Of a DNA stretch of 64,000 nucleotides, positions 11,201 to 23,600 are shown piece after piece (position 1 is the stretch's first letter; the number at the start of each line of letters is the position of its first letter). A program made the position numbers and the translations under genes. A model generated the notes under the pieces. It saw only the letters and a list, made by a program, of their open reading frames with translations. It did no database searches and was not told the origin of the DNA. Source of the DNA: Sipunculus nudus (Eukaryota; Annelida; Sipuncula; Golfingiida; Sipunculidae); contig CM049310.1 of assembly GCA_026874595.1 (NCBI GenBank), positions 50,097,058-50,161,057 of the forward strand, given 5' to 3'.

Positions 11201-12530
11201 AGGCATTGGCACAACCTGAAGGCACACATTGAATGCTTGATGATGTGATAGATAAATATTTTCAAAAATAACCTCAAGGTGGCAAGGTTGACCTGCACAA
11301 CACTGTAATGTACTCCAGACACTGCCAACTACAGTAAAACCTAACCTAAAGACCATCTCAGTTTAGCAGCCACCTCAAAATAACACCCACTTAGTCTAGG
11401 TCCTTATTCCTGTTTTGCTTTTTATATCAGACCTTGCTTTGACAATCCACTTGAAAATGTGACCACTTATCAAGGTACCATTGGTGGTCGTAATTTTGAA
11501 GTAGACCTGCAAGGTAGACCTTAAATTAAGATTTCCTCCTGAACTATTTAAAAACACCATTAAAGCTCTGGCTGAGAAACTGATGAAAAATGCAAGCCAG
11601 GTTTATTGTATAAATCTTAAACGTAAGCAACTGTTTAAAATCATTTCAGTATATTAATTTGCATTATTCATAAAGTCTATGTTTTAAGTGTAGCAGAAAC
11701 CAGACTGGTGATGCTGTCAGGACAACATAAAGCATAAGATGAAGCTATCAGTCTGATGGTTCAATGATTCATGGACACACAGCTAATAGAAACCATTCTG
11801 TATCAGTCAGGTTGAGGTGATGGCTACTTTATTATATACATGCCAGTCTTATCTGCAGTCACAGCCTTATCAGCAGGCCAGCTGGTAAGCTTCAGACCAG
11901 TCCAGTTACTGCAGTGCATTCTCTTGAAACAATCTCCCTGCATTTAGGGTTTCAAGTGCACTGAGAAAAAATAAAGCATATGTGGCTGTATATGATAGTA
12001 AAACAGGTTTTTTCTATGTATAACTACCAATTTATACTTTTTTCACAAATGTATTTGAGACATGAGTTTATTATACTTTGCAAATGTTATCTCCAAAAAT
12101 TCAAAATAGACCACTCTCAAACAGATAAAAATAGAACAGTTAATACATGTTTAAAGAGGCTCCACCGAGGGCTTTGCACTTGCGACACGAATAAAAACTT
12201 GTGTCCTGTACTCATGAAACGTGAAAGATCCCTGGAGAGATCATATCTACCTGTCCTAATTGTATGAAAGTTTTATAATGCCCAAATAATGCATGGTCTT
12301 AAATGCCTGTTTTGACCTACACCACTTGTTGTTTTTCCCCAAGCACATACTAACCCAGTTTAAAAATGACAAAATAGCCGTTCAACATGGTGAAGTTTAT
12401 AGTAAATGCCGATAATCCTGTCTTTCACCCGGTTCCATTTTTAGCATGCAACTTGAGTTGCAAAGTAACGATAAATTTGTCAGATATATGGTTTTCTAGC
12501 ATACTTAAATAAAATAAGACACCTTTGATA
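8300..12530. other. No supported gene; mixed unique sequence
   Basis: Frames on both strands between 9948 and 10369 lie in a slightly GC-richer patch but show no family signature. Around 9190-9230 the minus strand has two donor-like GTAAGC/GTAGGT sites in a repeat-like context. At 11337 a TACAGTAAAACCT end resembles the TIR of the 172-bp MITEs at 39037 and 56242, but no matching right end was found. Confidence 0.35.
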
Positions 12531-12537
12531 GGTATGT

Positions 12538-12720
12538 TTAATTCTCACTACAAGTCGATAATGATCTTTTGAAAATCTTATCCATCGCAGACAGCTCGCC
12601 ATCAGTAACACACATCATCCCACTTTCTCTCACCTTTATAAAGTACTTCAATTGCCTGTGATTTGTCCTTTTTAATCTGCTTTCAATTGAGCTGGGTTTA
12701 TTTGCTATAGTGTCAAGCAT
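12538..12720 (-). CDS. Small minus-strand reading frame, 60 residues, uncertain
   Basis: An ATG-initiated frame begins MLDTIANKPSSIESRLKRTN and ends KRSLSTCSEN, charged and protein-like rather than low-complexity. A donor-like AAG|GTGAGA lies inside it at about 12630, so only its first half might be exonic. An in-frame stop lies 25 bases upstream of the ATG. I do not recognise it. Confidence 0.22.
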   Translation of the reverse strand: MLDTIANKPSSIESRLKRTNHRQLKYFIKVRESGMMCVTDGELSAMDKIFKRSLSTCSEN

Positions 12721-12729
12721 TTTACATTG

Positions 12730-13990
12730 GCCTGGATGACAGCTTCATTGTGAGTGCTGTCCTGTGTACAGCTATGCTGGCTGTATTTAAGGTGATTTAT
12801 ACTACCAGCAACTTCTCAATTTTACCCTAGTAATCCATGATATGATATTTCTAAAATCATCACCTTGGTCATTTTAACATTATCACCTCAACATTGTGCT
12901 CAGTTATTTTAAAGGTTTTTAAATATTTTTAAACCAGCTTCAGTGTGGTCTCATTTACTATGTGATAAGTTTGGTGTACACTGTAAGCTTGATATAATTG
13001 GTCTATATCACAGGTACATTGGGATATAAACAAGCCATTCAAGCTGATGACCTCGGTCATCAACAAAGTTATGCAGGACTGACCTTTGTGACATTGTTGG
13101 CAAGTGACAAACTACAGACATGGAAGGTCTTCTTCAAAGGCTGTACTAGAAAGATGCCATTTATGGTCCACTAGCATAAACAATGCAACAGCTTCACAAA
13201 GTAAACAGTTTTACTTGATATTTTATTATTTAACACACAAAATTGGTGATCTGTATATTTATTTGAAGCCTAAAGATATTGGTAAAGAATAACTAAAAAA
13301 TATTATCATGAAAAAAAAACATGAACATAGGTCTTTGGACACTCAGACTACAAATCTGATGGAATCAGATCAGTTGGTTTTCACTGCAAGCCCCTCTATT
13401 TATTACAAGTTATCCTCACCAAAAAGTGTCAAATTATCTTTTTCCATACTTCCTGCCAAAACCTGACAACCCCTTCCCCCCCCCCCACAATTCCTCATAT
13501 TATTGTAGATTTAAAAATCCCTTTCTGCTGCTGTGCAATGACATTATGGCCATGTACATGCAAGAATGTGTTTAAATGGCATTTGTTTTTGACCAAATTG
13601 CAATGTAATAGACTATTTTCTCATATTTTTCATTTCATTTATTTATATGGAATTCTAGCATTGCTACAATTCTTATAGTGAACTTGTACTGTTTACCCAT
13701 TCGCCAATTTTCAAAATTGCCATACGTTAAACCTCAAACGGTATGATGAAATAAAAGCATTAATTGAATTTCCGTGTGTGTGTGTGTGGGGAGAGGGGGG
13801 GGGGGGGGTTGGTCAGGGATTTCACAAATGAGAACAGTGATGAGTCAAATGATAATACAGTTCACAGTCAGCAGAAACCAGATCACACCAACAGATCTGA
13901 TCTGCCTGCAGTTCACAACGATTGTTGTTCATAGGTGTCTGCTTGCAACCACTGAACACGACACATTACACACACTGACATGTAATCAAT
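12730..13990. other. Unique AT-rich sequence with G/C homopolymers
   Basis: Holds a poly-C run near 13477-13487 and a (GT)n/poly-G run near 13773-13808. No gene is supported beyond the weak minus-strand exon signals already listed. Confidence 0.35.
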
Positions 13991-13997
13991 AACTCAC

Positions 13998-14250
13998 CTA
14001 TATAGGTCGCCTCATGGTGACTGTATGGTTGCGGTTTGGTACCCCACTTTCACTGTTCACCCCTCCCCTCGGTCACTGACCTATGTCCAGCTGTTTTCAC
14101 TTGAATGACCCACGCCGCTCTGTTGTGATCCCTGCAGCGCCCCCTGTTTTGATATGCTCCGTGCAGAAAGGTCAAGGTAGCGATGTTCTCTCCTTGTTCT
14201 GCAAACTGGCTCTTCTGTAAAGTGGGTCGGGAAAATCATGAAATATGATG
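13998..14250 (-). promoter_or_regulatory. Possible 5' exon and promoter of a minus-strand gene
   Basis: The segment is richer in G+C and CpG than its surroundings. On the minus strand it ends in a consensus donor ATAG|GTGAGT. The exon has no open start: its only late ATG meets a stop just before the donor. It would therefore be a 5' UTR exon. A minus-strand donor AAAG|GTCAGT at 13078-13084 marks another possible exon to the left. Confidence 0.25.
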
Positions 14251-14465
14251 CCAGAAACGATTATTCAGCGCCATGACATAATTTTGATGCGGTCACGCAA
14301 AAATCCATTTAATCGAAAAATCTAACACTACATTTGTACAATTAATCTGGATGCTGATTATTTAATCATGAATTAATTTCTTATTTGTATTAAGACCTAA
14401 GGCTTATTCGATCATTAAGTGCAGTGAATCATCATTTGGTTTTTAAAATATTGATCAATACTGAT

Positions 14466-14690
14466 GATAATAATAATAATAATAATAATAATAATATTAA
14501 TAATAATAATAATTATTATTATTATTGTATTGATAATATTACTTTTAATACTATTATATAATATATAATATAATATATTGTTGTTGTTATTATTATTATT
14601 ATTTTTAAATAATATTATATTATATTATTTATTATTACTATTATTATATAATATATAATTTCATATTATTATTATTATTATTATTTACAT
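14466..14690. repeat. AAT/ATT trinucleotide microsatellite block
   Basis: Runs of AAT switch to ATT and back with TATATAAT interruptions, so the block can fold on itself. Confidence 0.75.
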
Positions 14691-15540
14691 TACAGTTATA
14701 ATAGCGTATGAAAACAGCAATTTAATTAATCCCGTTTAAAGAACAATTTTTAATATAGTAAAATACATATATATGTTTAATTTCCATTATTATATAATTA
14801 TGAACAACAATTTTTTTCATGTGTGTGCGCCGGGATCCAAAGCGTAGGGCACGGTATTCAAGTATGCCTGGAGATTAGTTTTAGAGCCTCCATCAACGAA
14901 AGTATATTCTTGGGCAGTGATGCCGAGAAAATTACCACAACACAAAAATATGCCGTTTCTAAGCATCATGATCTCATGAAGCGTAAATGTTACAAATGTT
15001 TGTAATTGTGCGAACATTCATCGGATGATTATGATGTTAGAGTTTGACAATAGGGTCTCACATATTTGGAACTATATTGTTTACGTGTGATACTGTATAC
15101 CGGATGTCATTCGGTTCACGATAAATATGTCCTGGCACCGCATCTTCTGTCAACGAAGTTTTCATATAATGTGCACGGAGAGTCGCTTTTGAACCGTACG
15201 TTTTATTTAAAAAATATCAGTTTCACATTAGAAAATGGATAATTTTATTGGTTGACGGCATTATGCCCCGGTTCCGTGTTCGCTGTTGCCCATCCCCTCA
15301 CCTGTCAAGTTTGTTGTCTCCCATTATCGCCCACCTGTTTGGCCTGTCATGACACCCGTTGAGCCATCCCGGTCTTTAAATGTGAGGTGTAACACCGACT
15401 TTGCGCCATCGCTTGTTAAAGGACAGGTTATCGCAGTTAATTTACATACTAAAATACGTAAGCATCAACAGACTATTTGTGAATGTCATCTTGTTTTTTT
15501 TTTTATCAAATGTGTTGAAATAACTAATGCTTAATAATTG

Positions 15541-15557
15541 GGGGGGGGGGGGGGGGG
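15541..15557 (+). repeat. Poly-G run
   Basis: An uninterrupted run of about 17 G. Confidence 0.8.
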
Positions 15558-15766
15558 ATCTGCTCACTTACAATAATTATTCTTACCTCCAATATGTTAG
15601 ACTTGAAATATTGCAGTGTCACTTTTCATTCATGGTATAACGTAAAATGATGATGGTTTGGTATGAACAGGCGTGTTCATGCACTGTTTCTTGTTCTGAA
15701 ATTTAGCAATATTTATGATTTGTAGTCCTAATCTTCCATATCAGCTGCATGCAGCTTTTTGTTGCA

Positions 15767-16780
15767 TACTGTGGTTGTCTTCTCATTTGCGGTGGTTTCA
15801 AATTCGCGATATTCACGGTCGCTCTCTGACCGTGAAATTGAAACCATGCAGTTTTGAATGCATATATACCAGGCCACGATCGTTACTTTCAGAAGCTGCT
15901 GTTATAATTATAGTTGGCGACAGTTGAGATTAATCTTCAGCTACGTGGTGATGTCCATCGAGCCTGGTGCATATAATTTAAGTGATTCAGGGAAAAATCA
16001 AAAACAGGGCCCATTTAAAACAGTATCGGTTTGCTTAGATGCAAAAACCGTGACCCTTTGCAGAGATGTGCTGACCCGATGGGTGCGCCTGGCAGTGCTT
16101 CCTGCCGCTAGGCACGGGACTTAAGTCTGGAAAGTGTCAATACCCACCGGGCAATAATATTTCAAAATTATGTGTATGTGTGCCAAGCCAGGTGACATCC
16201 ACTGCCACTTAAAATGAATATTGAGTAGAAGGTACTATTTCATATTGTTCCGTATTTAGTAATTGTTAATAAATAAAATTGCCACTAAAGTATTGAACGT
16301 AGCCGCTAGGGTAGCGCCACCTTGTAACTGTATAAAGGACTAATTCTGTCACTAGCGAAATCATAACGTGCCAAACGATGTTTGATTGGCTAATGATGAC
16401 ATGAATTTTTAATATAATTGAAAGATCACAGTTCATTATGGGGCCAAATTGCCGTAGAACAGTGGAATGTGAGTTGTTTTGAATATGCCTTGGCCCTGAA
16501 CTAATTACAGTCAGCGGGGTCAATGCTTCCCGCACGTGTCAGCTCAGCTGTCCATGACTGTTCGAACATGCGATATCCGGACAGAGAAATAGTAGACCTG
16601 GATAACAATGAAATCAGCAGTTTATGAAATAATTTTGTCATTACAGTTCATAGTTTTATATTTGATAATAAAATATACTACTAGACTAATGATAGAGCGT
16701 GAGAAAGGAACCCGGTGAAACTTATAAAAATACAAAAACCGCGAAAATTCAGCCCCGCCGATATAAAGGCAGCCACAGTA
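15767..16780. mobile_element. Possible 1-kb element of the TACTGTGG TIR family
   Basis: The left end reads TACTGTGGTTGTCTTCTCAT, and the right end, reverse-complemented, reads TACTGTGGCTGCCTTTATAT. The same ends bound shorter copies at 23573, 40999 and 62795. The interior has no transposase. The span may include unrelated sequence between two solo ends. Confidence 0.4.
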
Positions 16781-17540
16781 AATCCTGATCACCTGGACTA
16801 TTATGGAAATACTATATGGTTGTCTTTTAATCCTTTTTAGTGTGTAAAAACACTATATATTACTATGAATATTCTTTGATTGCATACATGTGTCTGACAT
16901 CTGAAATTAAACATTCAATCAGTCAATGTTCAGTAAACTATTAGAAACTGTATATGTTAACAAAGATGCCACCTGCCAAGGCCCAAGCCAAAGATATCAT
17001 TCACATTTATCATAGAATAGGTGTTCAGTTCTTTCTTGATATACAACAGAGATTGTGTAATAGGATCAAATGTACTTTCTTTAAGACTGAATGATAATTT
17101 CATTCTGCCAGCAGGTTATCATAAAATTAAAGTGATCCACTCCTTGAAAAATGACCCCAGCGGAAGACTATAAAGGGATATGTTTTTAAACTGGACACAA
17201 CAGATCTCAGTGAAAATATATCAAGACACAAAACTTCATTATCCTTCTAAATCCATTTCTATAATCATATACCACACCAATATTGTATCATTGTTCACGT
17301 TTAACACTGATTGTTTCATAGTGATCACTCACTTTTTGCCTAAATTCGCAGGGTAACTACCAATAATGCCTTTCACAGACAATATAATTTGGGGTTTCCT
17401 TGGAAGTGGCAAAATATTTGTAGTAAAAAATTCCTTAGAATTGCAGTATTTATAGTCATTTCTTGCATTGTGCCAGCAGTTTGCATTCACTTTAAACTAT
17501 ACATGTAATTTTAAACACTTACATTTTTGTTTTCTTACAG
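16781..17540. other. RABL6 upstream region or 5' UTR intron
   Basis: AT-rich sequence ending in the acceptor before the first coding exon. It contains no recognisable promoter element. The RABL6 start site probably lies in or left of this stretch. Confidence 0.3.
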
Positions 17541-17620
17541 TTTGCCTTTGAAAATAAGCTTCCTTTGGATCGCCAGTATGTTCATTTTCTGAAAATCACC
17601 TTTAAGAGAAAAGAGTCACA
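17541..17620 (+). promoter_or_regulatory. RABL6: RABL6 5' UTR, start of second exon, with a short uORF
   Basis: A pyrimidine-rich tract ending in ACAG at 17537-17540 forms a good splice acceptor 80 bases before the RABL6 ATG. The message therefore probably begins with a non-coding exon further upstream, which I could not place. A tiny upstream frame (ATG at 17578, stop by 17592) precedes the main start. The main ATG at 17621 has A at -3, and the residues that follow align with the N terminus of known RABL6 proteins, which fixes the start. Confidence 0.55.
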
Positions 17621-20600
17621 ATGCCATTGTTTTTCCGTAAGTTATTGGGCCGAAATGAACAAGGCCAGCAGGAACAGAAGGTGGTGCCAACACCCCCAGG
17701 CCTGCAGGCAATGCAGCCTACATTGCAGCGTAAATTTGCAAAAGGAGTGCAGTATAATAGTAAGTATTTCCAAGTTTCTTCATATATATTTAATACATGT
17801 AATTTAACAAAAAATGTATGAAGTATACCAGATATTCTCTTTACATTTCCAATAACAACAACATCAGTTAGTACCATTGTCAGTGTCAAAAGGTGCTTTT
17901 AATCATAGCATTCTTCAAATACATGAACATCACATATCATGCAAAGGCAATGGTTAAGTATTACATAGCCAAGTTCTATGTTTTAATGTTTTGTTTTATT
18001 CTTGGTCCTTTGCCTGTGGCAATTGTTATATGTTTAAGATACGGTTTTCTTGATAACAGATTTTAAGACTGGTTACATTCAATTTTCTCTTGTGTATTTT
18101 CAGTGAAAATAGTTATTCGAGGTGACAGAAATGTAGGGAAGACATGCTTATTCTACAGACTTCAAGGGCAGAAATTCAAGGAAGAGTACATCCCAACAGA
18201 AGAAATTCAGGTTTGACTTAATTGAAAACTATTAATGAAATATGTCCTTTGAATAAGTAAGAGTGGACAGGAAATAGAGCCTATGTCTGACTGCTCAACA
18301 TTGCACTTTTTTTCTTTCTTTGTTAATTCAGATGATATCTCACAAGTGACTACAGATAAATCTTGATAAATCAGTCACTGTAGGTAGACTGATTGATGGT
18401 TCTTTGAGGAACCAATATGTTAAATTAATATATATTGTATTGTAATACTTCTTCAACAGATATTACCAGATTGAAGCTAAATTTTTATCTGTATTAAGTG
18501 TATAATTCTGGAAAAAAGACATTAATGTTCTATCTTAATCTGTCCTATGTGGTCAAAACAGGCTTGTACCCAGAAAATACAATGTTTTATCTGTGGTTGA
18601 TTTGCTGTTGATAATCAACACCATGAAATGCTTTGTCTTAATGCTGGGGTAAATAAACCAACTAGTGTGTTGAGATGTGGATATGTTTGTGTAGTAAAAT
18701 GTGAGAAGAAGATAATTTTTTTACTTCAAGGTCACCAGTATTCAGTGGAACTACAAAGCAACTGATGATGTGGTGAAGGTTGAGGTGTGGGATGTAGTAG
18801 ACAAAGGGAAGAAAAAGAAGAAACTGGAAGGTCTGAAACTGGAAAATGATAATACTGGGGTGAGTACTAAAAGTGGACTTAAGTCCATGAAGGTTTTGTT
18901 GTTTTATGTGTTCTGTTACTGACACCAAGGTTTAATTGTCAAGCAATAATGCTAGTTTCAACACTTCAGCTTGTGATTTGGTTAGCCAGCTTTACCAGTT
19001 TCTTTCTCAAAGAAAGTGTTATAGGGCACAGGTTACAAGAATCAACAACATTTGTTACTGTTCAAGGAATTCAGATAAAGATTAATTTGTGTTAAGTTAT
19101 ATTAAATACCACATGGAATTTAAAAAATGTGGACTGGAGTAGGACTTAAGTGATTTGTTAAGCTGTGTGAAAAGAAAGATACATTTGAAAGTATTGTGGA
19201 CTTAAACATAACATAAGTTGTAAATGTACTGTAAAAACTGGGAATCATATAGATATAATGTATTGTGAATGTACTGTAAAAAAAGTTTTTAATGTACTGT
19301 AAAAACTGGGAATCTGAAAGAAGACCAGAATTAAAGACTGCAGACGGAATATATGAAAGAGAAATGTGATTTATTTACTTCCACAAATTTACGTCTGTGT
19401 TACTAATCACACCATGTTTTTCACAGCTTTTTGTTATTTCCTTTTAACGTCTCTTTCTGCATTATGTCTTGGTTTGTGCTTAATGCACTGTGCAATATGG
19501 TCCCCATACCTTGTGATTTAATTCTGTTTATGTAAAGGAAGTAAAGCCAGTATGACCTTATTGTAAAATTTGTAATATTTAAATTCTTTTAACAGTTTGT
19601 TGTTGTTTTTGCTGAATAAATGATTGTAAAACAGAATGTTTCACTCACAAACAGTTTACAATACTAACTTTATCAAAATCAGTAATGTTGTGTGGCTTTT
19701 AGCAGACATTTTCTAGGATGATGGCCTTGTGGAACCATGTCTTTTTATTATGCACATAATCTAATGTAATGACTTTGATATGCCTTCAGGCAGTATATTC
19801 AGTTTAAATATTAATCTATAGAAGCATATTTCTGAGTATGTTATAATATACCCTGGTGTAGCTAATACTGTACATGTATCAGGGCTTTACATTATTGGTT
19901 AACCACTTGCCCGGGACAAGTAAAAGTTCCAGAGAATAGTGGGAAGGCAACTAAAAGTCCCCTCATACTTGCCCGACTGGGCAAGTGGGTCCAACATAGA
20001 CCTTTATCCAAAGGCCTGAATAAGGATGTTTGTTTTCTTAAATATAATCAATGATTTTTGTAGGGCAAGTAAATATTCATGTAGAGCAAGTAAAAGCTAG
20101 ATATTATTTGCCCGACTAAGCAAGTACTTTCAGAATTAATGTGGAGCCCTGTGTATAATATGTGCATACATAATTTGTTTAAACCTTTACTGATTTTATT
20201 TGTCAGTTGTCATTTTGATATACCCGTTAGATACATTTAAGGTCCTTTTGATTTATTGATTATTTGTGTAGTATTTTGTTACTACTGCCAGGCATGTTTG
20301 TTGTATTTGTGTTGCACGGTGGTGTTGTGCTGTTACAGAACCCCGATGTGTGGGGAGGTGATGCTGAATCCAAACCAGAACCCCAGGACCTGGTGTGTGC
20401 TTTGATTTTATTTTTTTAAAGCCAGCCATTCATCTGTCTTATTTGTAGAATGTATGTGATTTCTGGGTTAATCTGGGTACATATTGATGAAATAAAGTTA
20501 ATTTGTGCTAAGAAAGGCTCATATAACATCCATGTGATGTATACAGGAGCTTGTTGATCTCAAGTTGCTAGTAAAATCTGTTACACATGATGACAAACAG

Positions 20601-23600
20601 AAAAAACACTTGACCAGATGTAGTTGACTGTGCACCAGCTGTTGTTGGTGACAGTAACACCATTTGCATTGTATTGTCATTTGCAAACCTCTGATTCATC
20701 TGATTTGCTGCTAAATATCCTTGTCATGATCGGTGGACATTTTTTGAAGGTCCCCCCACATGTTATAAAAAGGTGGATTTAAATAAAATGAACAGCCTGT
20801 TCTCCATGGGATTGATGCTTTTTGGGTTATTTTCATAGAAGGTTCAACACATTATCTTTATTTGATACAAATCAGTTGTCAGTATGAATGTATGAATGAT
20901 TTAATTTAAGGGTTCGAACTTAATCTGTATTATACATCAGGTGAATGATGGCATTTTTACATGTGAACCCTAGCAATTTTTTGTACCTTAATCCCAGAAT
21001 GTGCAATAGCTTTTTCCTTCAACTGTTAGATACAGAAAATCTTAGACAACATTAAGTTAATAATATATGTTGCTTTTACTGTTATAATTATTACAATTAT
21101 CATAATGATAATTATTATTGTTGTTGTTTTGTTTTTAACTATGTTATATTAAATTAACTTTGAACAAGGTTTCTACTAATATTTCCTGGTTGTCATAATG
21201 GTAAAAACTGATTAAACAGAGTTTGTCATAATGTTTGACTTTTTGAGCAATATGCTCATATGCTCAAGTTTTGTTAAATGTAATTAATTTTTCTTTAGAT
21301 CCTTTCACCCTAAACTATGAGAAGATTTTGTTTTCCTTTCAGTTATCTGAAGATCCATGTCTGGATGCTGAGTTCATTGATGTTTACAAGGGAACCCATG
21401 GTGTTATACTTATGATGGACATCACAAAACAATGGTGGGTGTGACAATACCAGAATAAATAATGACTGAAAGAAGAAAAAATTCTGAATATGATGCAGCA
21501 ATTGATGCAAAACTTTTAAGTTTATTTGGCAGTACTTTGTTGCCATATTAAATTGGTAATAAAACATATTATAATGTAATACTGATATGTTCAGGTAGAT
21601 GGAACAGAAACATTCTTTTTGTAATACTGCCACCTCATCATACTTATTTATTAATGATGTATCTCCTTGCAAAAAAACAAGTTTCCATTTATAACAGAAA
21701 GCTTTTAAATTATTCCATATAAGAGTGCAAGACTGTATGGTTGTCTTAGTACTATATGAATGGCTTTTGCTTTGAATATTAAAATTTTCTATATCATTTC
21801 TTTAGAATGGTAAAAGCACTGAATTCTGTAAATACATACATACGCACAATAGAAAATAATACAAAACAAGACAGAAATAATACTTAGTAGAAGAAGATAC
21901 CTTGGGGAAGCCAGCAATCTGTCAAACGTACTGGGATGGTATTTGGCATGAATCCTGATCATGCTAGGACTTCCACAATCAGCATCAGCAAAATTCATTA
22001 TACATCTGAACAACCGTAATTTCCTAATATCAGTTGATAATTTCCAGTTATCGATCAGTAGAGGTCAACAGATTTTTTCTGAAGACCAATCATGAAATTA
22101 CAACCACTTCTCATTACTATTTATTACTGTATTTTACAGGTCTTTCGCCTATGTACAAAAGGAACTTACTAAAGTGCCTGAGCATATACCTGTTTTGGTA
22201 CTGGCAAACCACAGAGACATGGGTCATCATCGAACTGTGACCGAGGATACCATCAAATACTTCATAGAAAACCTTGACAGGTACAGTTTAGGTCACCACA
22301 TTATATTGAAATATGTTTGTTGTATATGTAGGCAAGGATTACATAGAAATGAATTTAATAACTCATGGAAGTCTCTTCATGTATTTCTGCTTGGGTGTCT
22401 ACACTGACTCTGTATGGTATTCTGTGACCTCTTGGATTTGTGTTATATACTCTCAACACTAAACTCAGAACTGGGGGGGGGGGGGGAGGGGATTCATTGT
22501 CATTAATGTCTGTGCAGATTTTCAAGCAAAAATAGTTTTCTTAAGCATGATACCTACAGAGGATGAGGGAAGTCCTGTTCATCTGACCATTAGATGAGAA
22601 ACTGAGGGAAACATACAGCATGCTAATTCATACTTTTTATATATTTTTGCAGGCCAAGTGGAGCCGCAGAAGTAAGATATGCAGAATCATCCATGAGAAA
22701 TGGATTTGGACTCAAGTACCTACACAAATTTTTCAATCTTCCTTTCCTGCAGTTGCAGGTTTGTCCTTGCTTATCTTACCTTTTTAAAATATAATTAGTC
22801 ATTTACAGAGAGTGAAAATTAAGAACAAGGCCCTGGCAGTAAGTAGATCTTAATTGAAATTTACTGAATATGTTACATATACAGTAATTTTTTTTTTTTA
22901 CAACCACACAGTTTACAAGCCCATCTGGCTATTGTCATCTTTATTATTAAGCCTGGCCAGGCATATATGACCGCTAGGTTGAAATGTTGGTATGAGGACT
23001 GATAAAAGCTTTTGGCATTTTAAAAGATGGTTGAGCTTGTGAGATAAAAGTATATGTGTTTGCAGTACTTGGTACAGTCTATCCTCAAAAATAATATGAT
23101 TTAATGAAAGGATGTTAAGAGAACAGTAGGATTTGTTATGGTTAATATATGCATGATCATTGTTACATATATTTGTTGAAGAGTATAACAACCTGTTGTT
23201 TGTTTTCCAGAGGGAGACATTATTAAGGCAGTTGGAAACCAACAGAGCTGACATGGAGAGCACAATTCAAGAACTAGCCATCCATGAAGAGAGTGAAGAA
23301 CAAAACTATGAGCTGTATGTCATCTTGTATTGATATCACAAAATTATGTGCTGCATGTCTTGTATTGCTGTCTTATAGGAGTGCAGTCATGTTGTCACAA
23401 CTATTTTGTATGTGGGCATTATTCCATGAAATCAAGCTTTTTGTAACCAGAGTTGGGTTCACCAAAGTCCAGGCATTCTGAGTTAAGCATGTACAAGGAT
23501 ATCATTTACTGAGATGTCCAGTTACTTTAAAATTAGAATTTTTTGACTGGCTATAGAAATACTACCTTTCTATACTGTGGTTTCCTTTATATTTGTGAGG

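Noticed and set aside
15286-16124. Overlapping open frames in a CpG-richer stretch left of RABL6
   Set aside because: No splice or homology support, and part lies within a probable TACTGTGG element. They were not accepted as an upstream exon.
22034-22407. Alternative frames across RABL6 exon 6
   Set aside because: They are shadow frames of the real exon 22140-22280 and its flanking introns.
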